From assembly GCA_030528845.1 (NCBI GenBank), contig JAUMYC010000028.1, positions 1 through 17,023 of the forward strand: DNA of 17,023 nt, written 5' to 3'. Shown piece after piece: positions 1-5,639 of the stretch. This stretch comes from Eubacteriales bacterium (GTDB lineage Bacteria; Bacillota_A; Clostridia; Christensenellales; Aristaeellaceae). The notes beneath the pieces were generated by a model, which did not search any database, was not told the origin of the DNA, and saw only the letters and a program-made list of their open reading frames with translations. The translations under genes were made by a program, and so were the position numbers. How positions within the stretch are numbered: position 1 is the first letter of the stretch; each line of letters starts with the position of its first letter.

Positions 1-2
1 AC

Positions 3-338
3 GGCCTGAAGGGCTATGTGCTGCGCCAGTATCTCAAGCCCGCGGCGGGCTCTGCAACGCCCGCGCCCGCGCCGACCCCGACGCCGACCCCTGCGCCCAC
101 GCCCACGCCCGCTCCGGAGGAGAGCGGGGAGATCATCTGGAACGCCTACGCGCGCGTGAACATCCCGTCCTCGGGCAAGCTCGGCCTGCGGGCGGACAGC
201 GATTCGAACTCCCCGTGCATCGCCTATCTCTCCAACGGCACGAAGCTGCGCACCTACGCCATCGCGGGCCAGTGGGCGCGCGTGAGCACGGGCACAAAAA
301 CCGGCTATGTGCCGCTGCGCTATATTCAGTTCGTATGA
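3..338 (+). CDS. SH3b-domain cell-wall/secreted protein, C-terminal part (5' end outside window)
   Basis: The reading frame is open from the window edge, so only the C-terminus is seen. It starts with the end of one bacterial SH3 (SH3b) repeat, GLKGYVLRQYLKP. A low-complexity Ala/Pro/Thr linker follows, with PTPTPAP-type repeats encoded around bases 55-120. A second SH3b repeat then ends the protein: NAYARVNIPSSGKLGLR, GTKLRTYAIAGQWARV, TGYVPLRYIQFV. SH3b repeats in Firmicutes usually bind peptidoglycan in extracellular enzymes, and Pro/Thr linkers are typical of wall-spanning proteins; secretion is inferred because no N-terminus is visible. The enzymatic part, if any, lies upstream. The stop TGA overlaps the ATG of the next gene (ATGA), so the two are probably translated from one mRNA. 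Confidence 0.85.
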   Translation, partial: GLKGYVLRQYLKPAAGSATPAPAPTPTPTPAPTPTPAPEESGEIIWNAYARVNIPSSGKLGLRADSDSNSPCIAYLSNGTKLRTYAIAGQWARVSTGTKTGYVPLRYIQFV

Positions 339-1081
339 TGCGCAAGGAATGGTTTGACCCGCGCAGCGAGACCATGGAGGAGCTCGGCCGCGCGGGCATG
401 CGGCTGATCCAGCCGAAAAAACAGTTCCGTTACGGAACGGACAGCGTGCTTTTGAGCGATTTTGCAGCCTCGCGCAGGTTTACGCGGGCGATCGATCTTG
501 GCGCGGGCAGCGGAGTGATCGCGCTGCTCATCGCCGCGCGCATGCCCGCCGCGCGCGTGGACTGCGTGGAGCTGCAGCCTTGGGCGGCGGATATTCTGGA
601 GCGGAACATCCTCCTCAACGGCATGCAGGAGCGCGTTCGCGCGCATTGCGGCGACCTGCGCGAGGCGGCCGCCGTCTTCGGGCGCGAGCAATACGACCTC
701 GCCGTGTCGAACCCGCCCTATTACGACGCGACGGTTTCGCTGCGCAGCCCCATCGAGGAGATCAACACAGCCCGGCAGGATGGCGACTGCACGCCGGGCG
801 AGCTTTGCCGCGCGGCGTTCTCGCTCATCAAGACGGGCGGACGCTTTGCGGCGGTGTTCCCGGCGGCGCGGGCCATGGCCCTTCTGCGCGCCATGGAGGA
901 AAACCGCATCGCCCCCAAGCGCATCCGCTGCGTGCAGGATACGCCCTCACGCGCGCCGAAGCTGCTGCTGATCGAAGGCGTGAAGCAGGGCGGCGAAGGG
1001 CTCATCTGGCTGCCGCCGCTGCTTTTGCACGAGGAAAACGGCGAGCCGAGCGCGGAATACCGGCGCATCTATGATTTTTAA
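335..1081 (+). CDS. tRNA1(Val) (adenine37-N6)-methyltransferase-like protein (TrmN6/COG4123 family)
   Basis: The 248-residue protein is a class I SAM-dependent methyltransferase. An N-terminal stretch typical of this family (LIQPKKQFRYGTDSVLLSDF, about residues 24-43) precedes the SAM-binding motif DLGAGSG at 54-60. An acidic motif CVEL follows near 77-80, and the N6-adenine-type catalytic motif NPPYY is at 126-130. Together these match the COG4123 proteins, whose E. coli relative TrmN6/YfiC methylates A37 of tRNA-Val. The exact tRNA target in Firmicutes homologues is less certain. The start is the first ATG of the ATGATG at 335, because it overlaps the upstream stop in the ATGA arrangement; the second ATG is an equally possible start. 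The gene is followed at once by a terminator. Confidence 0.88.
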   Translation: MMRKEWFDPRSETMEELGRAGMRLIQPKKQFRYGTDSVLLSDFAASRRFTRAIDLGAGSGVIALLIAARMPAARVDCVELQPWAADILERNILLNGMQERVRAHCGDLREAAAVFGREQYDLAVSNPPYYDATVSLRSPIEEINTARQDGDCTPGELCRAAFSLIKTGGRFAAVFPAARAMALLRAMEENRIAPKRIRCVQDTPSRAPKLLLIEGVKQGGEGLIWLPPLLLHEENGEPSAEYRRIYDF

Positions 1082-1084
1082 GCA

Positions 1085-1131
1085 CAAAAACCCCCTCGGC
1101 CCATATTCGGGCGGAGGGGGTCGCGTTTTTT
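1085..1131. terminator. Bidirectional intrinsic terminator
   Basis: A GC-rich hairpin has arms ACCCCCTCGGCCC (1090-1102) and GGGCGGAGGGGGT (1109-1121), with one internal mismatch and loop ATATTC. A T-run at 1126-1131 follows on the plus strand. A run of five A before the left arm gives a U-run on the minus strand. It sits between two convergent genes, the methyltransferase and the XRE regulator, and can serve both. Confidence 0.85.
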
Positions 1132-1147
1132 GGGCTGTGCGCGGGGG

Positions 1148-1546
1148 TTATTTTTTCTGCTCGGCCTCGGCGCGCCGCTGCTTGGCGTGCTCGTAGATGC
1201 GCAGCATGTGCTGGTAAAACGCCTCTTCGTCTTCGTCGGAGAGGGAACCGCCCGCGTAGAGGGCTTCCGTGGCCAGCAGGATCTTCTGCGCCTGCATGCG
1301 GCTGCGGCTGCCGCGCGCCTCGGAGGCGGAGGCGAGCTCGCCCTCGTCGTCTTCGTTCATGAGAAAATCGACCGTCACGTCAAAAAAGGACGCGAGCTTT
1401 TGATAGAGGGAGGAGTCCTTGGGATAGGTCTTCCCTTCTTCGTAATTTTGATAAGCGCGCGGGCTGACGCCGAGCATCTGCGCCATCGCGGCCTGAGTGA
1501 ATCTCCTGTCCTTACGCAGCATACGCAGTTTTTCCGCGAAGGTCAT
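1148..1546 (-). CDS. XRE-family (Cro/CI-type HTH) transcriptional regulator
   Basis: The 132-residue protein has an N-terminal helix-turn-helix: MTFAEKLRMLRKDRRFTQ, then AAMAQMLGVSPRAYQNYEEG, about residues 1-40. This is the classic phage-repressor-like XRE fold. The family consensus continues to FDVTVDFLM near residues 55-63. The C-terminal half is charged and helical (SLSDEDEEAFYQHMLRIYEHAKQRR) and may mediate dimerisation. The start at 1546 is chosen because GGGAGG lies 10-15 bases before this ATG and the HTH begins there; the open frame continues upstream but without family character. A near-consensus promoter at 1613-1641 drives it and contains an inverted repeat that may be its own operator. 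The target genes are unknown. Confidence 0.9.
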   Translation of the reverse strand: MTFAEKLRMLRKDRRFTQAAMAQMLGVSPRAYQNYEEGKTYPKDSSLYQKLASFFDVTVDFLMNEDDEGELASASEARGSRSRMQAQKILLATEALYAGGSLSDEDEEAFYQHMLRIYEHAKQRRAEAEQKK

Positions 1547-1612
1547 GTGGCCAGCCTCCCTGCTGCATGCCGCGCTGAGCGAGCCGGCATGTGTAAAACT
1601 CTTTGCAGGGGT

Positions 1613-1641
1613 ATTATAACACACGCATTTCGCTGCGTCAA
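1613..1641 (-). promoter_or_regulatory. Sigma-A promoter of the XRE regulator gene
   Basis: Read on the minus strand, TTGACG (1641-1636), a 17-base spacer and TATAAT (1618-1613) form an almost perfect sigma-A promoter. An inverted repeat ACGCA-N6-TGCGT at 1623-1638 lies in the spacer and touches the -35 box. Further ACGCA copies lie just upstream at 1650-1654 and 1662-1666. This is consistent with repression by an HTH protein, most simply autoregulation, which is inferred. Confidence 0.85.
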
Positions 1642-1659
1642 TAGAAAATACGCATGTTC

Positions 1660-2577
1660 CTACGCAAATTTTTCCTGCGCGAGCCAGCCGGCGAAGGCGT
1701 CGTAGGGCTCGGAGCCGGTGATATGCTGATAGAGGCCTGTGAGAAGGTCCTGCGCGCGCTGCAGGGGGCCGCCGTCGGGCTCGCTCAGGCCGTTCATGCG
1801 CGCGAGATCGTGCAGCACGGCCTCGTCCATGCACGCCAGCACTTCCTCCCACGCCGCGCCGTCCATGGCGCGCAGCGCGCGCATGGCGTGCCAGAGCGCG
1901 TTCATCGCGGCGGAATAGCGGAACACGCCGTCTCCGCGCATGCAGGCCTGATAGGCCAGAAAATGCGCCTGCGCCTCTCCGGCCACGCCCGCGGCGTGCA
2001 TGAGCTCGTGGCACAGCGCGAAGGGCAGGTTGAGCGCGCCCATGCTCAGATCGACCACGGCCTCCGACGTCAGCGGCGACCACCAGCCCGCCAGCCCCAG
2101 CGCCTTCATCAGCCCGGGAAAGAGCGCGGCCTTGGGGGTGACGGCGCTTTGGCAGAGGCGCGCGGCTTCCCGGGCGATCTGTGCGCGGTCAAAGGCGAGG
2201 GACGCTGGCCGCACATCGGCGGCTTCCTGCGAAAGCACGAGGCAGAGCGCAAAGAGCTCCTGCGCGTCCGGCTGCGGTGCGGATTCGCTCAGGGCGCAGG
2301 GGGCGCCCCATGTGAGGCTGAGCGAGAGCACGAGTCCGGCGGCGAGATAGGGCAGGGGAGCGCGTCTGCGCGAGAGCAGGCAGCCCAGCACCGACGCGCA
2401 CAGGGCGAAAAACAGCAGATCGCAAAGGGGGAAGGCGAAGCGGGAGCTCAGCGCGGCCAGCGCCGAACGCAGCTGCACCAGCCCGCCCTCCTGCCATGCC
2501 TGCGCCGCCGCCCGGTCAAAGCGCAGCAGCGCGGCGGGAACGGCGCTGAGCCAGAGAAGGACCCATCCTGCGCGCAT
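1660..2577 (-). CDS. DUF3810-family membrane protein with HExxH-type motif
   Basis: The 305-residue protein resembles the DUF3810 family. It has three hydrophobic segments in the first third (about residues 3-20, 45-66 and 75-92) and a soluble C-terminal part. That part holds LPFALCHELMHAAGVAGEAQ, followed by AHFLAYQACMRGDGVFRYSA, the family hallmark resembling a zinc-metallopeptidase HExxH motif (HELMH) with a downstream acidic residue. No function has been shown that I know of; peptidase activity is an inference from the motif. The start is ATG at 2577 because GGAGGT sits 7 bases before it; the in-frame GTG nine bases earlier overlaps the ribosome binding site. The XRE gene lies downstream on the same strand but has its own promoter. 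Confidence 0.82.
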   Translation of the reverse strand: MRAGWVLLWLSAVPAALLRFDRAAAQAWQEGGLVQLRSALAALSSRFAFPLCDLLFFALCASVLGCLLSRRRAPLPYLAAGLVLSLSLTWGAPCALSESAPQPDAQELFALCLVLSQEAADVRPASLAFDRAQIAREAARLCQSAVTPKAALFPGLMKALGLAGWWSPLTSEAVVDLSMGALNLPFALCHELMHAAGVAGEAQAHFLAYQACMRGDGVFRYSAAMNALWHAMRALRAMDGAAWEEVLACMDEAVLHDLARMNGLSEPDGGPLQRAQDLLTGLYQHITGSEPYDAFAGWLAQEKFA

Positions 2578-2588
2578 CGCGCTCACCT

Positions 2589-2618
2589 CCTTTGTATGAG
2601 TCTATTATCCTACAAAGG
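2589..2618 (-). repeat. Perfect 8-bp inverted repeat spanning the -10 box and ribosome binding site of the DUF3810 gene
   Basis: The arms CCTTTGTA (2589-2596) and TACAAAGG (2611-2618) are perfectly complementary and separated by 14 bases. One arm includes the AAAGG of the Shine-Dalgarno sequence and the loop contains the predicted -10 element. It could be a protein operator. If transcription begins upstream of the left arm, it could instead be an RNA hairpin that hides the ribosome binding site. Confidence 0.6.
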
Positions 2619-2633
2619 AACTGTGAAAAGCAA
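2604..2633 (-). promoter_or_regulatory. Probable promoter of the DUF3810 gene
   Basis: On the minus strand, TTGCTT (2633-2628), an 18-base spacer and GATAAT (2609-2604) match sigma-A boxes moderately well. The predicted transcription start falls close to 2597, only about 20 bases before the start codon. Confidence 0.55.
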
Positions 2634-2705
2634 ATGCAATGTGTGGGAAAATATTTTTGGAAATATTGTCTCATTCCGTGTCCGAGCACTGTATTTCTGA
2701 TAGGA

Positions 2706-2724
2706 TATAATCTGTGAGGGAGGG
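2706..2724 (+). promoter_or_regulatory. -10 box and ribosome binding site of the secreted-protein gene
   Basis: TATAAT at 2706-2711 is a perfect -10 hexamer, but no convincing -35 box is found at the right distance. GGGAGGG at 2718-2724 is the ribosome binding site, six bases before the ATG at 2731. The two elements are so close that the mRNA leader would be very short. Confidence 0.5.
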
Positions 2725-2730
2725 ATCGGC

Positions 2731-3423
2731 ATGAAAAAAATCCTGTGCTGGCTCGTCGCGGCGCTGCTCTGCATGGGCGCGGCGCTGGCCGAGGTGGAAG
2801 AATTCGGCGGAACGAAGGAATGGCCGCAGTTTCGAGGCATGCAGATGGGCCTGAGCCTGCAGGCGGCGGCCATGCATGAGCAGAGCGCGGGCGTGGACCT
2901 GCGGCTGTGGGGCATGGAGGAGACGAAGCTGAGCGACGCAAAGGAGAGCTATCTGACGGCGGTGAACATGATCGGGCGAGATGTGCCTATGTACGGCGAG
3001 GAAGTCACCGTGCTGTACGAGATGGCCAGCAACACGCTGCACAAGGCGCACGGATATGCGGCCTTTGCGAGGGAGGAGGACGCGCAGGCGTATTACGATC
3101 GCATCTATGCCGACCTCGTCTCCCTCTACGGCGAGCCGGACGAGGGCTCGGAGTGGAACATCGGCTACGGCTACAGGCTGCTCGTGCCCGAAAGCCAACA
3201 GGGCCCCGAGGGCTTCAGCGGCACGCTTTCGGTCAAGCTGCAGGATCTGTACGAGGCGCTGCAGGAGAACGGCATGCACCGCAACATCGCCTATCTGCGC
3301 GAACAGGGGCTGGAGATCCCCGAGGGCGGCTGGCTGGTCAGTTTCGGCCTTTCGCAGGGCTATCTCGCCTGCAGCGATTGGGAGGAGCGCGCCTTTTACG
3401 CAGACCCGCGCGCCTATCATTAA
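2731..3423 (+). CDS. Secreted protein of unknown function
   Basis: I do not recognise this 230-residue protein. It begins with a clear Sec signal peptide: MKK, a hydrophobic core ILCWLVAALLCMGAAL, and a likely cleavage after ALA at residue 20. There is no lipobox cysteine just after the core, so it is probably released or wall-associated rather than a lipoprotein. The mature part is acidic, with many Glu and aromatic residues (EEFGGTKEWPQFRGM, YYDRIYADLVSLYGEPDEGSE, IPEGGWLVSFGLSQGYLACSDW). It contains two cysteines in the precursor signal region and one near the C-terminus, so disulfides are unlikely. The start is supported by GGGAGGG six bases upstream. It is a single-gene unit between a divergent promoter and a strong terminator. 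Confidence 0.8.
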   Translation: MKKILCWLVAALLCMGAALAEVEEFGGTKEWPQFRGMQMGLSLQAAAMHEQSAGVDLRLWGMEETKLSDAKESYLTAVNMIGRDVPMYGEEVTVLYEMASNTLHKAHGYAAFAREEDAQAYYDRIYADLVSLYGEPDEGSEWNIGYGYRLLVPESQQGPEGFSGTLSVKLQDLYEALQENGMHRNIAYLREQGLEIPEGGWLVSFGLSQGYLACSDWEERAFYADPRAYH

Positions 3424-3436
3424 AACACAGAGCCCA

Positions 3437-3481
3437 AAAAAAGAACGCCCCTCTTTCCGCAGCGGAAAGAGGGGCGTTTGC
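3437..3481. terminator. Strong bidirectional terminator (15-bp perfect stem)
   Basis: The arms at 3444-3458 and 3464-3478 pair perfectly over 15 bp (AACGCCCCTCTTTCC with GGAAAGAGGGGCGTT), with loop GCAGC. A run of seven A before the stem gives a good U-tract for minus-strand transcripts, ending thiT. The plus-strand T-run is short but probably enough to end the secreted-protein gene. Confidence 0.9.
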
Positions 3482-3502
3482 ACGTTGTGTTGCAGCTGCT
3501 TG

Positions 3503-4180
3503 TCAGCTCGCGCTGCGCTGCATGGCGGCGTACACGCGGCGGAAGGCCGGCGTCGCCGCGACGACGGCGCAGAGCACGGCTTCCGGCGCAAGGAAGAGAT
3601 TGTACAGCGCGGAATAGACAAAGGGCGCCTGTCCTGCGTCGATGGCGTCGGAGGCGAAGAAGACCATGCCGGCGATGACGTGCATCAGCCAGCGGCCGAA
3701 GGCGGCGAGGATGCACGCGGCGGGCAGCTTCCACTGCTCCGGCAGGGGCAGCTTGGGCGCAAAGGCGCCGACGCTCAGCACGGCGTAGGCGGCGACGTAA
3801 TCCAGAAAGCCCTGCACGGGATGGATGATCCACGCGCCCTGCGCGATCTGCAAAAAGCCGTAGGCCACGCAGGCGACCAGACCGCGCCCGAAGCCCGCTG
3901 CCGCGGAAAAGGCGACCAGAGGCAGAATGGAGCAGAGCACGACGGAGCCGCCGTTGGGCATGCGATAGAGCCGGATGCAGCTGAGGATGAACGCGACGGC
4001 GATGGACAGCGCGGCCTGCGCAAGGGTGCGCGCGTTCCAGTTCTTCTTGTTTTTACCCGTTGCGATCAGGCACACGCCGAGCACGGCGAAGCAGATCAGC
4101 GCGATCAGCGCCGGGGTGGACATGCCGAAGATGTCCTTGAGCACGAAGCCGCGGATGTTGTTGTCAAACCATTCCTTCAC
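3503..4180 (-). CDS. thiT: Energy-coupled thiamine transporter substrate-binding subunit ThiT
   Basis: The 225-residue integral membrane protein matches the S component of the ECF thiamine transporter. About six hydrophobic helices carry family signatures: MPNGGSVVLCSILPLVAF (74-91), GFGRGLVACVAYGFLQ (96-111), HPVQGFLDYVAAY (120-132), GRWLMHVIAGMVFF (162-175) and FVYSALYNLFLAPE (187-200). S components bind vitamin outside the cell and share an ECF A/A'/T energising module encoded elsewhere. The start is GTG at 4180: GGGAGG is about 10 bases upstream, the sequence before it lacks family similarity, and it covers the terminator. The TPP riboswitch and terminator upstream (4294-4438) confirm the thiamine role independently. 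The N-terminal about 40 residues, with one extra hydrophobic segment, are longer than in typical ThiT. Confidence 0.92.
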   Translation of the reverse strand: MKEWFDNNIRGFVLKDIFGMSTPALIALICFAVLGVCLIATGKNKKNWNARTLAQAALSIAVAFILSCIRLYRMPNGGSVVLCSILPLVAFSAAAGFGRGLVACVAYGFLQIAQGAWIIHPVQGFLDYVAAYAVLSVGAFAPKLPLPEQWKLPAACILAAFGRWLMHVIAGMVFFASDAIDAGQAPFVYSALYNLFLAPEAVLCAVVAATPAFRRVYAAMQRSAS

Positions 4181-4293
4181 GAGAAAATACCCTCCCTTTT
4201 GTTTTGCGGCGCGAAAAAGCCGCGTTGCAAACGACCGTGCGGTGTGGTATATTCTACATGTCCGTCCTGCCGGTCCCGAGCTCTCGAACCGAC

Positions 4294-4328
4294 AAAAAAA
4301 ACCGCATACGCCCTGTGAACGCATGCGG
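4294..4328 (-). terminator. Riboswitch-controlled intrinsic terminator of the thiT leader
   Basis: On the minus strand, CCGCATGCG (4328-4320), loop TTCACAGGG and CGTATGCGG (4310-4302) form a nine-pair stem with one G-U pair. A run of eight U follows (4301-4294). It lies between the TPP aptamer and the thiT start and ends no coding gene, so it is best read as the expression platform. Confidence 0.85.
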
Positions 4329-4350
4329 AAAAACGGCAAGGAAGAACATT

Positions 4351-4438
4351 GCCCGCTTTCCTACGGTGGGATTATCCACACAGGTTCCGGGGTCGGACGG
4401 CGTTCGTCCCTCTCAGCCCTTCGGCTCCCCCAGCGGCG
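4351..4438 (-). ncRNA. TPP riboswitch (THI element) upstream of thiT
   Basis: Read on the minus strand, the segment contains the conserved TPP aptamer blocks in order. These are GGGGAGCC, GGCTGAGAGGG (CTGAGA at 4416-4411), GACCCCGGAACCTG (GGAACCTG near 4388-4381) and GGATAATCCCACCG followed by TAGGAAAGC (4377-4355). The closing stem P1 is CCGCT (4436-4432) with AGCGG (4357-4353). Thiamine pyrophosphate binding to such aptamers lowers expression of thiamine genes. Here the expression platform is the terminator at 4294-4328. A small extra hairpin, GGCAA/TTGCC at 4335-4353, overlaps the P1 3' arm and could take part in the switch. It sits about 8 bases after the predicted start of transcription. 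Confidence 0.95.
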
Positions 4439-4450
4439 TTTGTTGGGAAA

Positions 4451-4479
4451 AGCATACAGCCTTTTCCGTGCGCTGTCAA
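4451..4479 (-). promoter_or_regulatory. Sigma-A promoter of the thiT transcript
   Basis: On the minus strand, a perfect TTGACA (4479-4474), a 17-base spacer and TATGCT (4456-4451) place the transcription start near 4444, immediately before the TPP aptamer. Confidence 0.85.
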
Positions 4480-4682
4480 GCGGGTTTTTTCGGCGAAACA
4501 AAAGATTTACCGAAAGGGGACGAAAATGCATTCCCGCGCGGATTCGCGCCGTCCTGTGCGCTTCTGTCGGATGCATTGAACGGACGAAAAGCCGCGTCAA
4601 AATGTTAAGATTGCGCGATGCGGCTGCAAAAGGCGAAGAAAATGAAGGAATAAAATGCAGCATAAAAGGAGGTTTTTTGTAT
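4480..4682 (+). other. Non-coding leader region upstream of araD
   Basis: No gene is supported here on either strand. The plus strand contains a small hairpin GCGCG-GATT-CGCGC (about 4536-4549), two ATGCAT copies, and an inverted repeat GCCGC/GCGGC around 4590-4625 that could be a regulator site. A ribosome binding site AAAGGAGG (4665-4672) ends the region. I could not identify a convincing araD promoter. Possible -35 and -10 boxes have unsuitable spacing. Confidence 0.4.
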
Positions 4683-5375
4683 ATGTATGCAGAGCTGAAA
4701 CAGCGCGTTTGGGAGGCGAATATGGAGCTGTACCGGCGCGGTCTGGTGGTCTACACATGGGGGAACGTCTCCGAGGCGGACAGGCAGCGCGGCGTCGCGG
4801 CCATCAAGCCCAGCGGCGTGCCCTACGAAACGATGACGCCCGAGGACATCGTCGTGATGTCGCTGGAGAGCGGCGAGCGCGTGGAGGGCTGTCTGCGCCC
4901 GTCGTCCGACTGGCCTACGCACCTTGAGCTCTACCGCGCTTTTGAGGGCGTGAACGGCGTCACGCACACCCATTCGCCCTTTGCGACGTCCTGGGCGCAG
5001 TCTGCAAGCCCCATTTCCTGCTTAGGGACCACCCACGCGGACTACTTTGCGGGCGACGTGCCCTGCACGCGCTACATCAGCAAGGAGGAGGCCGAGGGCG
5101 ACTACGAGGCAGAGACGGGCAAGGTCATCGCCGCGGCGTTTGAAGGTCTGAACCCCGTGCATACCCCCGCCGTGCTCGTGGCGGGCCATGGCCCGTTCAC
5201 CTGGGGCAAGGACGCCGCGCAGAGCGTGTATCACGCGGTGGTGCTGGAGGAGGTCGCCAAAATGGCGCTGTATACCCATCAGATCCGGCCCGCGGCCGGC
5301 CCTCTGCCGATGCATATCCTGCATAAGCATTTCTCCCGCAAACACGGCCCGAACGCCTATTATGGCCAGAAATAA
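4683..5375 (+). CDS. araD: L-ribulose-5-phosphate 4-epimerase (AraD/UlaF/SgaE type)
   Basis: The 230-residue protein matches class II aldolase/epimerases and is collinear with E. coli AraD (231 residues). It interconverts L-ribulose-5-phosphate and D-xylulose-5-phosphate, feeding L-arabinose or L-ascorbate-derived sugars into the pentose phosphate pathway. Visible motifs are TWGNVS (25-30), KPSGV (42-46), SSDWPTH (74-80, catalytic Asp76), the Zn ligands His95 and His97 in THTHSPF, and THADYF (117-122, Asp120). The third Zn ligand His169 is in AGHGPFTWGKD, and AYYGQ at the C-terminus holds the catalytic Tyr. All expected catalytic residues are present. The start is ATG 4683, about 10 bases after AAAGGAGG. 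No araA or araB is adjacent, so it may serve several sugars. L-fuculose-phosphate aldolase was considered, but the full AraD pattern fits better. Confidence 0.93.
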   Translation: MYAELKQRVWEANMELYRRGLVVYTWGNVSEADRQRGVAAIKPSGVPYETMTPEDIVVMSLESGERVEGCLRPSSDWPTHLELYRAFEGVNGVTHTHSPFATSWAQSASPISCLGTTHADYFAGDVPCTRYISKEEAEGDYEAETGKVIAAAFEGLNPVHTPAVLVAGHGPFTWGKDAAQSVYHAVVLEEVAKMALYTHQIRPAAGPLPMHILHKHFSRKHGPNAYYGQK

Positions 5376-5538
5376 AGCATTTCCGCTCTGCAAGGGCGCG
5401 GGAGTATTGCTGTTTTCTGATGCAAATTAATGATTCTGTAACAAATTTTGCAAGGAAACGTAACGACTAAACGCCCCGCACCCCCTTCGTGTACCAGAAT
5501 AACAAATCAAAAACGGAATTTTTGTGTATAAGTACATC

Positions 5539-5567
5539 TGGAAATCGGGGCCGTTTTTCGTTATAAT
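5539..5567 (+). promoter_or_regulatory. Likely promoter of the sugar ABC ATPase gene
   Basis: TGGAAA (5539-5544), a 17-base spacer and a perfect TATAAT (5562-5567) form a plausible sigma-A promoter, giving a leader of about 65 bases before the ATG at 5640. The araD-ABC intergenic region (5376-5639) is AT-rich compared with the rest of the window. The inverted pair AAAAACGG (5509-5516)/CCGTTTTT (5551-5558) might end araD transcription, but its loop is long. Confidence 0.6.
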
Positions 5568-5589
5568 TCTGTACAGAGGTTGTTATGGA

Positions 5590-5604
5590 AGTCCGTTTCG
5601 GACT
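5590..5604 (+). promoter_or_regulatory. 5' leader hairpin of the ABC ATPase mRNA
   Basis: AGTCCG-TTT-CGGACT is a perfect six-pair hairpin near the predicted 5' end of the transcript, followed by CTTTTTTAAAAATT and then the ribosome binding site AAGGAGGG. A 5' stem like this can stabilise a highly expressed mRNA, or with the T-run act as a weak attenuator. Neither is shown. Confidence 0.5.
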
Positions 5605-5639
5605 GATCGCCTTTTTTAAAAATTAAGGAGGGTTCTACA

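Noticed and set aside
61..120. CRISPR-like or satellite repeat in the GC-rich repeated segment
   Set aside because: The repeats are degenerate PT/PA codons in frame within the SH3b protein, so this is a protein linker.
1547..2083. N-terminal extension of the XRE frame
   Set aside because: The extension is Arg/Ala-rich, overlaps the DUF3810 gene in another frame and crosses the XRE promoter. The ribosome binding site and HTH start support 1546.
3975..4682. Upstream extension of the araD frame
   Set aside because: It runs through the TPP riboswitch and antisense to thiT. AraD homology begins exactly at the ATG at 4683 behind AAAGGAGG.
5440..5475. Catabolite-response (cre) element upstream of the sugar ATPase
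   Set aside because: GGAAACGTAACGA resembles the cre core only loosely and lacks the required symmetry.
5509..5558. AAAAACGG/CCGTTTTT inverted pair as araD terminator
   Set aside because: The loop of over 30 bases and the AT-rich arms make a stable terminator doubtful, and the right arm overlaps the spacer of the ABC ATPase promoter. It is mentioned only as a possibility.
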